Shown here piece after piece: positions 1 through 10,861 of a stretch of 64,000 nucleotides of DNA. This stretch comes from Parietichytrium sp. I65-24A (taxonomy: Eukaryota; Sar; Bigyra; Thraustochytrida; Thraustochytriidae): contig BLSF01000028.1 in assembly GCA_012862575.1 (NCBI GenBank), positions 248,001 to 312,000 on the forward strand. Reading direction: 5' to 3'. Each line of letters opens with the position of its first letter. Position 1 is the stretch's first letter. Below the pieces are notes generated by a model, which was given only the letters and a program-made list of their open reading frames with translations, made no database searches and was not told the DNA's origin. The position numbers and the translations under genes were made by a program.

Positions 1-1493
1 AACCCAAAGTTCCGCCGAGCGCGAGTATTTCCCATAACAAGTATATGCAGATTGTTATTTCGAGCAAGAGCGCTGGACATTGATGCTGATCCGTGCGAGG
101 ACAGGTTGTGGCCCTGAATGTTCAGGGAAAGCAATGTATGGTTTTCCTCGAGCATCACGGCAAGATAAGATATGAAATCGTCATCAATTGCGTTGAAGGC
201 AAGATTCAGACTTGTGAGGGTAGAGTTGGTCGTCAAGCTCTCGGCCAAATCAGCTGCGCCGTTCGCTTGGATGTCGTTTGAGCTGAGATTCAGTGACTGC
301 AGCGTGCAATTTCCAGCAAGAGCTTTAGAGAGGTAGCGCGCCCCAACATCTTGACATTTGTTGCCAGTGATCGAGAGCGACAGCAGCACCTTGTTATGTT
401 CCAGTGACTCCGCAAGTTCTGCGATTCCCGTTGATGTCATTTGCGTACGCTGAGCGCTGAGCTTTTGTAGTGAGGAGCTTCCGTCCAGAATTGTCGCCAG
501 ACTGGATGCGCCAAGGTCTCCTAAGGGGTTGTCATCAAGGTTGAGACTGACAAGGCTTCGATTAATCTCTAGAGCCCAAGTAATCGATGCAACAGAATGG
601 ATGTGATTGTGGTCGAGGTCAAGAATTTGAAGGCTGCACCTCTCCGAAGCCAAGCCTTCTCCAAGTGCGGCGAGACTATCCTCGGACAACTTGTGACCAC
701 CCAAGCTCAGGCACTTTAAAGACCTGCTTTTCCCGAGTATCATTCCTATTTCCTTTGTGTCTGAATAATTTCCCGATGACAGCACCCTGACAACATGCCC
801 GTGCAAGTCGAGACATCTTAAGGTCTTGTTCCCTCTCAAACCGTTGCACAGGTACGACAGGCCCACATTTGTTCCGTCATGTCCTGCCAGCACTAGAGTA
901 TCCAACCTTGAATTTTTTTTCATCGCTTTTCCTAGATCCCGGAACCCTGAGTCTTGCACGTGATTGTCGCTCAGGCTACGAAACTGTCAGCGGAGGTGAT
1001 CTTATTCCCTCTAAAACCAACTACAAAACTTACTCCAGGTATTGCAAAGCGGGATTTTTGCGAAGTGCGCATGAGATTGCGTATATACCAACCGGCCCAA
1101 GTTGATTGGAAGCTAGATTTAACTGCAGCAGGAACTCATTCCCATCTAGTAAACGGACGATTGAATCACAACCTCCGAGAGAAATCCGATTTGACGCGAG
1201 ATTCAGGTTGGTCACCTTGTCGTTCATGTGCAGCGCAAAACACACCTTGTGGGTGACATCGTCGTCTAAATACTCCCTTTCGAGTCTGTTACCGTCCAAC
1301 ACGCTTGTATCATCAGTCTCTCATGCGCACTGAAGCTAAGGATGCACTCTTCAACTTACTCGACACTGGCGCTTCCATTCACGATGCCTTCGAGCGCCAC
1401 CTCCAGCTTGCCACGCTTCTCTTGCACAGCATTCTTCACGTACTCCGCGTTCAACGCCGGCACCAACGCTGGCTTCGCCCCCACGCACCCCAT
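1..1493 (-). CDS. N-acylated leucine-rich-repeat protein (RNI/NLRC3-like), 3' end cut by window
   Basis: Three exons are seen: 1360-1493, 1034-1303 and 1-975, the last running off the left edge. The introns 1304-1359 and 976-1033 both start GTAAGT, and the joins keep frame. The protein begins MGCVGAKP, a good N-myristoylation plus palmitoylation signal, so membrane attachment is likely. After an N-terminal segment of about 60 residues come repeats of about 28 residues with the LxxLxLxxN core of ribonuclease-inhibitor-type LRRs (for example LTSLNLAFN, LQSLNLSSN, LVSLNLDDN). No catalytic or NACHT domain is visible in the part present. Such proteins are usually binding scaffolds; the partner cannot be read from sequence. 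The second splice junction rebuilds a perfect LRR core (LQYLDLSDN), which supports the model. Confidence 0.85.
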
Positions 1494-2316
1494 CTCCCAC
1501 CAGCTAGCTTAGCTCCCTGTCCCACCCAGGTCTGTATGGATGTGTCGCGTTCCAGCAAGCCAAAGGCCAACTTGGACGGCCTACTGTGACCCGTCAGAAA
1601 TCTTCGCGAACCTTGGCTGGCTTCTCAATCGCGTGCAACAATAACGTCTCCGACGTCTCACGAAGCACAGCTTGGAGCCAATGCGCACTCTGCGTACACG
1701 GCTTGACTGGGTTTCGCAACGGCGAGTTTCGCTGCCGCCCTCTAGCGTTAGTAGCATTTTCGGCCAGGAGCACTGTATGCATGGATCAGGAAAGTCTACT
1801 AGTCTTCTGAATTCTGAATTCTGAATGCTGGGCGTTTCCACTCTTTTTAACAAGAATCTCCCATTTGCCTCGCAGAGACTTCTTCTGCCGAACACCTCGG
1901 TGAAAGAGAATATATCAGTGGGGAGCTCCTTGCAGCCAAATCGCTTTCAAAAGCTCATCTCCGTATGCCAGCTCGAGAAGGATCTCCAAGAGCTACGCAA
2001 GACGGGAGTCGAAGGCGGCGATACAAGTTGAAGTGCGCGGCTTCCAATTTACCCTTTGTTGCTTTCTCTCTCTCGTTCAACTTCAAGAAACAAAAAAGTT
2101 GGCGTTCCCGTTCCAGGTGAACCGATTGGCTTTTCAATGGAAAAGCCAAAATGTCTTGGACTGGAAATCGCGCGATCTCTACTTGCCGAAAAATTACAGA
2201 TAACAGAGAGGTATGTTGATGAAAGGTTATGCTCGAGGGGATTTATAAAGGTGCATGATGAAGACCGTACGGCCCAACGCGCAGAAAGCGCGCCAGCCCA
2301 TAGCTTCAAGCACAGC
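1494..2316. other. Intergenic spacer: LRR promoter and 3' flank of the Ser/Lys-rich gene
   Basis: No convincing gene is seen on either strand. Near 1803-1826 there is a short direct repeat of TTCTGAA units. Short open frames here lack start context and recognisable protein features. Confidence 0.6.
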
Positions 2317-3690
2317 TCACTTGCGATGGTGGCGGCGCGAGGATTTGACAGGCTTGCGAGATGCGTGGCGCGATTTCGAATGAGAGCGTGGTGGCGGCGC
2401 CTTGCTGGACTTTCGGCGCGAGGCAGACTTGCTCCGCCTAGACGCCCGGGAAGCAGAGCGAGCACGGTGCCGGCGACGATCCTCGCGCTCTTTCTCCTTT
2501 TGAAGGATATCTTGTTCCTGTTTGAGGCCTTTCAGCTGCTTGAGTTCGCCAATCATGACGCGCTCCAGAGCAGCGCGCTTCGCCTTCATATTTTGCTCCT
2601 TCTCCTTGAGGGTGTCCTCCTTCTTTTGCATCTCCTTGCGTTGCTTGTTCATTTCGTCGAGGGCAACACTTGCTCGGCGAGCACGCTTCCTGAGCTCCAG
2701 AGCCTTCTCCTCAGGCGTTGGCTCCGACTCTACACTCTCGTAGCCATCAGAATCAGACTCGTCGGACGATGCGACGACTTTCTTGGTCTTCTTGGAGTGC
2801 TTCTTGGACGATTTCTTTGGCGCAGGCTTCTTCTTCTTCTCTGCAGCTCGTTTGCTGGAGGACTTGGCCGCCTTTGCGGCTGCAGCTCGCTTCTTGCGCC
2901 TTGCAACGGTGCGTTCAGGCTCCGACTCTGACGAAGTGTAGGATGATGCGGATGCATCGCTTTCAGTTGCGGAGTAGTCTGACTCGCTCTCTGAAGACAA
3001 CTCATCGCGGCGAGACCTGCGGCGGATTGGACGGCCCTTGGAAGCTGACCTTTTGGCTGGGGCACGCTTAGGTGCAGCCTTTTTGCCTTTGCTTGCCGAA
3101 GACTTGCGTGAGTTTGCGCGGGATCGGGAGACTTGCTCCTTAGAAGGACGGCGCTTCGTTTTGGAAGTCGTGGAAGCCTTGCGGGTGCGCCGCTTGTCTT
3201 GTTTTGCCTTCTGCTCGTGTTTCTTGCGGGCCACTGCGGATGCGCTGGTGGACGCAGTTCTTCTCTTGCGCCTCTCCGGCTCAGGCTCCTCCTCGCTACT
3301 GCTGCTGCTGCTCTCCTCCGACTCGGACTCGCTCTCCGACTCGGACTCACTCTCTGAGTCGCTTTCCGATTCAGACTCATCGGAGGACTCTGCAGAGTCA
3401 TACTCAGAGTCGGAGTCTTCGCTATCGGACTCTGCCTTCTTGCTCCTCTTGCCTTTCTTCTTACCGTCTTCTTGCATTGCCATCTTGGAGATGGCCGTGG
3501 CTGCCGTCTTGAGCACGGAAGTAATTGCCTCGCTCCATGGCTGCTGTGCTTCGTCTTCGCTGCTCGAGCCGTCACTCTCCTCGCTTGACCCGGACTCGTC
3601 TTCCACTGACGACCCCGAGGAGGACACCTCCGACTCCGACTCGGAGCTGCTCTCCGACTCGGACTCCTCGTCGCGCTTCCTGCGGCCCAT
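2317..3690 (-). CDS. Ser/Glu- and Lys/Arg-rich nuclear protein (457 aa)
   Basis: A single-exon frame of 457 residues begins MGRRKRDEE. The N-terminal third is alternating Ser with Glu/Asp, ideal casein kinase 2 substrate. The middle is Lys/Ala/Ser-rich and histone H1-like. Residues of about 335-410 form a charged coiled coil. The C-terminal 60 residues are Arg-Ser dipeptide-like (SRASRRSKSASRRK). This resembles nucleolin, Srp40 or SR-related proteins only in composition, so a nuclear or nucleolar RNA- or chromatin-associated role is inference. Base composition makes long open frames on the opposite strand and in other frames, which are shadows. No RRM or zinc finger is visible. Confidence 0.75.
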   Translation of the reverse strand: MGRRKRDEESESESSSESESEVSSSGSSVEDESGSSEESDGSSSEDEAQQPWSEAITSVLKTAATAISKMAMQEDGKKKGKRSKKAESDSEDSDSEYDSAESSDESESESDSESESESESESESEESSSSSSEEEPEPERRKRRTASTSASAVARKKHEQKAKQDKRRTRKASTTSKTKRRPSKEQVSRSRANSRKSSASKGKKAAPKRAPAKRSASKGRPIRRRSRRDELSSESESDYSATESDASASSYTSSESEPERTVARRKKRAAAAKAAKSSSKRAAEKKKKPAPKKSSKKHSKKTKKVVASSDESDSDGYESVESEPTPEEKALELRKRARRASVALDEMNKQRKEMQKKEDTLKEKEQNMKAKRAALERVMIGELKQLKGLKQEQDILQKEKEREDRRRHRARSASRASRRSKSASRRKSSKAPPPRSHSKSRHASRKPVKSSRRHHRK

Positions 3691-3836
3691 TCTTCGCTGC
3701 TAACCGCTAAACCAGCAGACAGACGTGCCTCGGCCGATCGACCCCGACAATTGAACAACCACTGACCAACGAGCCCTGTTGCCCGGGAGATACTACGCCG
3801 CGCTCTCCACCCTGCCTGTCTCCGCTGCGATGTGGT

Positions 3837-3946
3837 GCAATACAATGCAATGCAATGCAATCGATGCAATGCAATCGATGCAATGCGATGCGATACGATG
3901 CAATGCCACGCACTGCGATGCCACGCACTGCGATGCCACGCACTGC
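3837..3946. repeat. Compound minisatellite (ATGCA-rich, then 15-bp units)
   Basis: Positions 3837-3900 are degenerate ATGCA/GATGCAATGCAATC units. Positions 3902-3946 hold three 15-bp units, two identical (GATGCCACGCACTGC) and the first with one change. It lies just upstream of the Ser/Lys-rich gene start, so it falls in its promoter or 5' UTR. Confidence 0.9.
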
Positions 3947-4261
3947 GTTGCCGGGACAGACGACTTTGACACTCTGATACTCTGACGTGGGCGCCAAGCA
4001 CCTTTGCGAGTAAATTGAGTAAGTGCCACTAACCAAGAAAGCCAGGAAATGCGACTATGTGTAAGCGAGAGTGAGTGATTGAGCGAGTGAGTGTCTGACT
4101 GCGTGAGGTCACTCTTAGACCGTTTATGGTAGTTAGAGAGTAGGAGTGCGCGAGTCCACGAGGAAGGACAGCGAATGAGGGAAGCGACTCACTGCCATCG
4201 CTACCGCGACGCTCTAACCGCCGCATAGAGCTGGTGGCAGAGCGAGACAGATGGCAGGGAG

Positions 4262-4282
4262 GGAGAGAGAGAGAGAGAGAGA
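4262..4282. repeat. (GA)n microsatellite
   Basis: An uninterrupted run of GA dinucleotides in the spacer. Confidence 0.9.
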
Positions 4283-5962
4283 AAAGAAAGAAGCCAAATC
4301 CAAACGGAGGAGCGTGTGGAGAGACAAAGACAAACAACAAAAAAATCTGAGCTCCGTGCTAGCCACCGATACTATGTAAGCGCACACCTTGCCCTTTTGT
4401 ATTAGGCTTATCCATTAAGATTCCACCAGTCTTTACACACAAGTAAAGTAGGAGGATCGGTAATAGTTGCAAGTTAGTAGTAGCTTCGTTTGTGTGCTCC
4501 TATTATTACTCTATGTCCAACGTAATTCGAGCATTTAAATTCCTATTCTACTGTAAATAATAGGACAACAGAAGAGTCGTAAGGTAAATCCTGACCGGGC
4601 ATAGCGTTTACACAAACAGGGCTAAAAGGCAGTGCACACTCGTTCTATTAGTTAAGACCAGCTATCTGTTGCTCCTACCGGAATGACTAGATTGATGGGA
4701 TAGCAAAGCCTAGTGCTTATCGGTAGAAAAGGCCTAGAAGGCTTGCTCCTGGAGTAGCTGGCGCTATGCACGAGCTAGCCAATAGTTCGATTAACCCTTA
4801 AGTAGCACTTGGCAGTAAAGTGATTGATTTTTTGGAAGGGGTTCACAGCTCGTGTCTCTGCCCTCTTTCTTTATCAATCAAACAGCTCACGAGCATGTGC
4901 CGATAATGCTGATGTACAGTAGCAGTGGCTGTTCCGTGAATGTAGAGTTTAGAAACAAAACTCGCGCGGATGTCCAACTGTCGAGGTGTCCCGGAGTTGG
5001 ATGACAGGAAGCGGAGCTTGGCAGAATTCTGACATCATAAAACCTGACGTTGCTGCTGATGGCCCGGTGGTACTGATAGTGAGTACACATTGCGCCCGGT
5101 CGCCGTGAATAGTGAATAGTGAATTCTGATGACCTATTCTATATACCCGTGTTCAACTTCAAGCTGGGTCCCTGGAGAACGGACCGTGTCGGAATCTTGA
5201 TGTGACTGTGACTGGGAATGCGATGCAAACAGTGCAGGGTTGGAAGTCGGACTCGCAGGCATCACAGACACTCGAGTCGTGAAAGTTCTGTATAGATATG
5301 AAGGTTCACGTGCTCGATCACGTTGTAATGCTTTAATTAACAGTAAAAGCCTTGAGCTAGCATCCACGTGCTCTGCGCATGCCAGTCAGCTGCTACAGAG
5401 CCAGTGAGCAAGTCAGAACCGGTCCACTCTGTCAAAAAGGTCACAGCACAGTGCAGTGATTCTTACGAAAGTATCCGTCTGGAACTTTACTCGCGGCCAT
5501 CTGGGATCATCTGGGCAAAGCAAAGTGTGGGGCGAACGTTCGCCTTGCGATTGGTGCGCTCAAAGGCTTCCTCTCCGAAGGACACCTCTTCATAGCCTTC
5601 AAGATATGCAGCTCACTTATAACCAGTGTGGAATGCGTTTGCAGAGCACCAGAACCAAGCTGTGATTCGAGCCCAAAGAATCGCAATTTGAAAGCCCATG
5701 CCAACAAAGCGCGGTGTCATGGGCTGAAAGGCCCAGTTCTCTCAGAAACTCAGGTTGCCTACCACGAGACTCGCCATCGAAAACGCATCAAAAGTATTCC
5801 AAATGCCGCCATCAAAAACGCTCCAGAAGACCCAAAATTGCCGCCCGTCGCATCGCGTCGTCACCACCAGAGATCTGGCCAACGAACGAAAGCATCAAAT
5901 GCTGCGGACTCTTCGCTTCCTCTTGGTCCTTGTTCTTGCCGCGCTTCTCGCTGATTGCTTTT

Positions 5963-6007
5963 CAGCTTGAACAGCTTGAACAGCTTGAACAGCTTGAACA
6001 GCTTCAA
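5963..6007. repeat. 9-bp minisatellite CAGCTTGAA x5
   Basis: Four perfect CAGCTTGAA units and a fifth with one change lie about 260 bp upstream of the next gene start. Read in one frame they encode Gln-Leu-Glu triplets; in another they give repeated TGA stops. Confidence 0.9.
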
Positions 6008-6262
6008 GGCGACGAGACAGAGATGTCGAAATACTTGCAATGGTAGGCAAGAGCTAGTAACACCTTGTAGATTTCCAAGGTTTGGCTGTGAAGGCTGCGA
6101 GCGAAGAAGCGCAGAGGCGCAGGAGCGGAGTGCGAAAGGGCGGGAGGGTCAGAGAGCGCTATAAGAATTGGCAGGGAACACAACAAGGGCCGCGAACAGA
6201 GATTTCTCTAATAAATTAAAGTTGAAGTTGAAGATTTCGCCGCCTCAGACAACGCCGAGAAC

Positions 6263-6970
6263 ATGGAGAGAGGCAGCGGGCTTTGGACGCTGTACAGCCT
6301 CGGCGGCGCTCTGCTGGTGGTGATAGACGTGAACCCAGGATCGTTGAGACGGCGTGAGCTGGACGGGAGCTTGGCGATTCCAGTCAAGCACATAAAGCGC
6401 AGCTTCATGAAGGAAGGACAGGCAGTGCGTGTGCGGCGGGACGCAGGTCTTGAGGCGCAGTTCAGATGGAATTGCCCGGAGTATAACGACGCGCCAGTAG
6501 GGTATCAGCACTTTGAGTGGGCGGATCTTAACGCAGAAAAAGTGCGCGAAGGACACGGACAGGACTTGGTGTTTTTGTACAAGGAGATGGTGTTTGGCTC
6601 TGCGGAGGCGGCTAAAAAGGAGGTGATCGCTTCAGCTCCTAAGAAAGCAGTGCCGCCTTGCTTTATCAAGCACGAGGCGGGGACGATTGTAAAAGTGGAG
6701 CCTCTCTACGACAGAGGCGAAAGGCCACAGCCTGTTGCCGAATATGTCAAAGATGGTCAAGCTCTCGGAATCGCGATCTCTTCGCGCCAAGGAGACCTGG
6801 AGGACAAGGTCAACGAAGAGTTGATTCGACGCGCCGCCAAAGATGTCTTCATGACAGAAGAGTCTCGCATGTCCCTCACTTGGGAACCCGTTGAGAACTC
6901 TCTCATCCTGCTCGTTCGAAAAATTAATCCCGTGGCTCTTTTTTTCGAGACGGAAAAGTCGATGCAATAG
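6263..6970 (+). CDS. Protein of unknown function (235 aa) with duplicated 3' end downstream
   Basis: A single open frame from ATG 6263 (MERGSGLWTLY) to TAG. Residues of about 7-23 are hydrophobic and could be a signal anchor. The remainder is mixed charged and hydrophobic with no motif I recognise. The last 50 codons (from ELIRRAAKDVF, position 6818) recur immediately downstream in a diverged copy (6993-7163), so the gene may have tandem alternative terminal exons or have arisen by local duplication. The frame looks coding in composition, but the family is unknown to me. Confidence 0.6.
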   Translation: MERGSGLWTLYSLGGALLVVIDVNPGSLRRRELDGSLAIPVKHIKRSFMKEGQAVRVRRDAGLEAQFRWNCPEYNDAPVGYQHFEWADLNAEKVREGHGQDLVFLYKEMVFGSAEAAKKEVIASAPKKAVPPCFIKHEAGTIVKVEPLYDRGERPQPVAEYVKDGQALGIAISSRQGDLEDKVNEELIRRAAKDVFMTEESRMSLTWEPVENSLILLVRKINPVALFFETEKSMQ

Positions 6971-6992
6971 GGATTTTGCGGTTTCTTCGATG

Positions 6993-7163
6993 GAGTTGAT
7001 TCGACGCGCCACCAAAGATGTCCTCATGACAGAAGAGTCTCGCATGTCCCTCACCTGGGAACTGGGTGAGAACGCGCTCATCCTGCTCGTTCGAAAAATT
7101 AGTCCCGTGGCGCTCTTTCCAAAACTGAAAGTCGATGCAGCAGGGAATTTCGGCTGCCTTTAA
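6993..7163 (+). pseudogene. Diverged tandem copy of the 3' end of the preceding gene
   Basis: Starts with the same GAGTTGATTCGACGCGCC as 6818 and stays alignable for about 150 bp, ending near the next stop at 7161-7163. The copy keeps an open frame of about 50 codons (ELIRRATKDVLM...). Most differences are synonymous or mild (Ala/Thr, Phe/Leu, Ser/Ala, Asn/Ser). The offset is 175 bp at the left end and 173 at the right, so one copy carries a 2-bp indel. There is no ATG with full-length context, so it is either a broken duplication or an alternative last exon. Confidence 0.6.
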
Positions 7164-7314
7164 TGGTGGACTTGACTGCGAGACACCATTTGCCCGGATA
7201 CATGTACATTACAAGAATAGGTTCTAAAATAGAAGATAGAAAAGAGAGAAAGGCACAGTCGGTTCTAAATTATGTATCAGTGCGAATAAAGAGTACGTCC
7301 GTATGTCAAAGTAC

Positions 7315-8301
7315 TTATCCAGCCATCTCGGCCTCCAATTCGGCGAGAGCTGCATCGTCGTCGTCCTTGACAGAAATCTGCGGCTTGTGAGTAGGCGCCG
7401 ATGGGAGAGCATCCACAGGAGTTTTCTTTGGTCCACTTGGCACTGCTGGAAGCTTGCTGAGCTCCTCTTCGAGGCTCTCCGCTTCCACTGCAAAAACAAA
7501 ACGATGACGACCAAAGTGCTAGTGTCAGTATCACTGATACACGGGCTCAAACCTTTGCGAGAGAGCGACTTACGTTCTGCGAGCTCTCCTTCGAGCTCGT
7601 CTTCGTCCATGTCCAGTCCCAGAGGCCGTGAGATCGCTTCGTCGATCTGGCTCTGCTGGTCTTGCAAGTCGGCAATTTCGTCTTGTAAATCCTGCAAGGG
7701 TTGAAAAAAAAAGATCGTAAGTACCGCATCCATTGCATTTCCATTCAGCACTTTGTGCGAGCATCAACAACTTACAGCAACATCGTCCACGTTGATTCCA
7801 GCGGTGACGGTCTGCATAGCCTGCTTGCCTTCACGCATAGCATTGACGATATCCACCGTCACAGATGAGGACTCGATGGTGAGTGCCTGCTGCTCCAGGT
7901 TCATGATTCCATTAGCGATCTTCTCAACCTCCTTCTCATACATTTTTTTGCGCTTCAAGTGCTGCAGCGCTCCTTTCTTATCCCCCTTCTTGTTCTTCAA
8001 CTTGGCCTGTAGCAGCTCTGCCTCCGCCTTCTTGTCAATGAAGTCGCGCCTGTCGCAAAGCCAAAACAATAGTTAGCCACGCATTCGCCCAAGCCCAAAT
8101 TATCCCTACGCGGCGGCGCCCATTATTCGCCACAAACAACGCAAAAGTCTGCGACATTCACCGTCAAACTCACCTCTGCTCAAGCCTCTGTACAGTGGCC
8201 TTGATCTTTGACGCCTGGTCCACAGCCTTGGACACCACTGGCTGCTTGGCCGCTGGCATTGCGGCCTTGGACCCTGCTGCTTTCGACTTATCGTTACCCA
8301 T
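7315..8301 (-). CDS. SNF7: ESCRT-III subunit Snf7/CHMP4 (Vps32)
   Basis: Four exons (8174-8301, 7776-8049, 7574-7691, 7315-7487) give 230 residues, the usual Snf7 length. The introns are 124, 84 and 86 nt with GTGAGT or GTAAGT donors and CAG acceptors, and all joins keep frame. The protein has a short basic N-terminus (MGNDKSKAAG), the basic alpha1-alpha2 hairpin (residues of about 30-95, with KNKKGDKKGALQHLKRKKMYE, a hallmark of CHMP4), then acidic helices (LQDEIADLQDQQSQIDEAI) and an acidic C-terminal MIM region (LAELEAEMAG). It polymerises on endosomal and plasma membranes for vesicle budding, cytokinesis and repair. It is transcribed away from the astacin gene. Confidence 0.95.
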
Positions 8302-9466
8302 CTTCGCTCTCCCACCGTCTGTGCGCTCCTCTTCTCTCGCAGAATCCCCCTATGAACCTCCCTCTTTTTCCCCTACTTTGGCCGACAGGAAACCTTACTC
8401 AAGAGGCTGCAACGGTATTTTGGCAACGCGTACGTAGCGAGGACGGATTTACTCTTACCGTTTCCGGTGGTGAAGCTCTATGCGCGTACCCGAGGACTCC
8501 CGTGGGCTTGCTGGAGCAAGCACCTTGCGAACTGGAATTCCGCACCAGCTATGAATTTCGCTATCTAGCTGCTAAGGCTCAGGGAAGGAAAGTACTTGCT
8601 TTCTGAGCTTAGCCAAGTTGTATAAGACTGGTCAGCGGATTCAGTAAGAGTCTGTCGCATTCCGTATCTGAAGCATGTTCGTGTCCAAAAAATAGAGTTT
8701 GTAATAGCAAGGCGCTAGAAGAGGTGGTGAGAACAGTGGGAACTAATGAAACTAATGCAAACAATCCTGCGCCGAATATGACAGAGCTGCGTAACAGCCT
8801 CCTCGATTAATCCTTGAGCGAGATATTCAGCGTACAATACAGAAATACGAGCCTTTGTATTTTAGGTATGAGCGAATATGAAAGCGATGGAGAACAAACG
8901 AGCTCTTCATTGGAAAGAGACGTTGGAATCCATGATGTCAAAGTTTCAAGTTCATAAAGTTGGAAATGGACTCGGACTCGGACTCGGATTAGTTTCGATG
9001 TCAGTGACCGTGGCCGTCAGTGAGCCGAGCCTCTGAGACACACATGCAGTTCCAACTTACAGTCTGTTCAATCAAGCTGCAAAGCAAGCAATGGAAATTC
9101 CATCTTTTATAAAACGCGCCGAGCAAAGTCGCGGATCTCGAGTCAGGAGTTTTGTATATGGCTGGCGGTCTTGCCTTGCTCTCTTCCGCTTTCTTTCAAT
9201 CTTGAATTAGAGATGATGTTAACGTCAGAGTGTCCGACGAGGAGATAGACGATCTTCAGTTTTACGACCCCACCTACTCGAAGAGATGGAGTTGGTCGAT
9301 AGAGAATGCAACTAAAACGACGCCGTGGTGTGCCATGGGCGGTCAATTGTCATGACACTCTTTCATCGGAAGCTCCGAAATTTGCAATTTGAGAGCGTTG
9401 CGCGGGCAGTGTGCTCCAGACTGAAGCAAAGGCGACTCGGACGCGAAAACGGGAGGGACCTGAAAA
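8302..9466. other. Divergent promoter region SNF7 / astacin
   Basis: This spacer of 1.17 kb lies between two outward-facing genes. It contains a short GGACTC repeat near 8970-8990. No gene, tRNA or other clear feature is visible. Confidence 0.55.
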
Positions 9467-10552
9467 ATGAGAGTTGGGAATGCTGTGTTGGGGGCAGCGG
9501 CGGTGTTCTTGAGCGTGACACAAAAGTCATGCGCACACCCGCCTCCACCAAGTGAGGATGCAGAGATGCTGCAGGCGCAATACGACAAGTTGCCCAAGCC
9601 AACTGATGACGGAGTCATTTGGCGAAGTGGAAAGTTCCAAGGAGATATCGACATTGACTACGACAGCGTCAAGTCTATGTTTGGAGCAAAGGTTGCGAGG
9701 GCTTCCGCAAAAGCCGGAGAGCTGAATCCAGGGATGAAGAGAAGGCTGCGCGGGCTAGGAGCCACGCTCTCGGACTCGAACCGACTGTGGCCGGACGCAA
9801 GAATCAAATGGTGCTGGACCGATGAGATTTACGACATTGAAGCAGCTCGCGTTGCGATCAACCTCGGATACCTTGAGTTCAATCAGAAAACGGATATTGA
9901 GCTTGTGTATGACTGCTCTGAAACCGGAGACTATGTGGAGATTGTTCGAGGCTCGGGTTGCTCAAGCGCCCTTGGGCGTGTTGGTGGAAAGCAGACGCTC
10001 TCCGTCGGAAGCGGGTGCGAGAGCCCAGGCGTTGTTATGCACGAGTTCCTCCACGCTGCTGGCATGGGTCACGAGCAGTCTTCCGTTGACAGAGACGAAT
10101 TTGTTACAGTCCACGAGGAGAATATTCAGGATGACAAGTTGCAAAACTTTGTGATCATGTCAGATAGTGAGACCTTTGGGTTCGACTTTGACTACGGCAG
10201 TCTCATGATGTACGACGAATACGCGTTTTCCAAAAACGGCGAAAAAACAATTGACTGTGAAGGCCAAGTGTGCGGACAGCGTGAGGCTATGTCCAAGAGC
10301 GATATCAAGTCAATCAACTATATCTACGGAACAACCTCGTACGATGACGACGGTACTATCTGCTTGCCTTACCAGAGCTGCTCAAGATGTAAAAACAGTG
10401 CGACGTGGTGGAGCAACAAAGTCAACTTTGCCTGTGGCACAGAAGACTGCTGGGCCTCTGGGAAGGAGTGCTTCGTGCCATTCTGCAAATTTTACTGCTG
10501 CCGAGGCTTCGAGGCAGAGTGGTACTGGTTCGGAGTCGGTAAGTGCATTTAA
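9467..10552 (+). CDS. Secreted astacin-family zinc metalloprotease
   Basis: A single exon of 361 residues. Residues 1-23 form a signal peptide. The prodomain contains FQGD (57-60), matching the FxGD aspartate-switch inhibitor motif of astacins. The catalytic domain carries HEFLHAAGMGHE (192-203), the full HExxHxxGxxHE zinc signature, and the Met-turn SLMMY (245-249) with the zinc-associated Tyr. After residue 295 a Cys-rich tail of about 65 residues (ten or more Cys, CxxC and CC pairs) replaces the CUB/EGF modules of animal astacins. The expected role is an extracellular endopeptidase activated by removal of the propeptide, near the RRLRG stretch (about 92-96). Confidence 0.93.
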   Translation: MRVGNAVLGAAAVFLSVTQKSCAHPPPPSEDAEMLQAQYDKLPKPTDDGVIWRSGKFQGDIDIDYDSVKSMFGAKVARASAKAGELNPGMKRRLRGLGATLSDSNRLWPDARIKWCWTDEIYDIEAARVAINLGYLEFNQKTDIELVYDCSETGDYVEIVRGSGCSSALGRVGGKQTLSVGSGCESPGVVMHEFLHAAGMGHEQSSVDRDEFVTVHEENIQDDKLQNFVIMSDSETFGFDFDYGSLMMYDEYAFSKNGEKTIDCEGQVCGQREAMSKSDIKSINYIYGTTSYDDDGTICLPYQSCSRCKNSATWWSNKVNFACGTEDCWASGKECFVPFCKFYCCRGFEAEWYWFGVGKCI

Positions 10553-10861
10553 GCGCCTGCAATTGGTTTTAGAGGGTGAATTACGGCTTTGAAAGAAAGC
10601 AATGGCGGGATTCACTTTTTCTCGGTCGTCAAGAAGGGCAGCGCACATGGCGTTGAAGACAAAACACGAAAAACCAGACTTCGTCAACAAACAAAACGAT
10701 AACCATAGAACTGAAATGAAGATAATATTTCGTAGTTGATATCTCTGGAATGTACAATTTCGCTCGTCCAAGACTTATAAGACTGATCCTCGCAAAGTGC
10801 TGCTTACACCACCTGAAGAAAGCTACAGCCCAGTAGCTGCCGAGGTGAGCGTATTTTGCAT
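10553..10861. other. Convergent 3' spacer astacin / TPPP-WW
   Basis: About 300 bp lie between two genes ending towards each other. Nothing beyond likely 3' UTRs is visible. Confidence 0.6.

Larger units (their letters stand above)
3691..6262. other. Long intergenic spacer (2.6 kb), repeat-rich
   Basis: This spacer holds the 5' flank of the Ser/Lys-rich gene, several tandem repeats (listed separately), an AT-richer tract at about 4340-4860 with many CTA/TAG words, and one copy of the recurring GTACTGA-GTGAGTAC motif at 5069-5086. At 5899 a short ATG frame encodes a signal-peptide-like stretch of about 22 residues that stops at the minisatellite. No tRNA, rRNA or convincing spliced gene was found by eye. 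Confidence 0.5.

Noticed and set aside
2730-4001. Long frames overlapping the Ser/Lys-rich gene on both strands
   Set aside because: Low-complexity sequence lacks stops in several frames. Only the 2317-3690 frame has a clean start and coherent domains.
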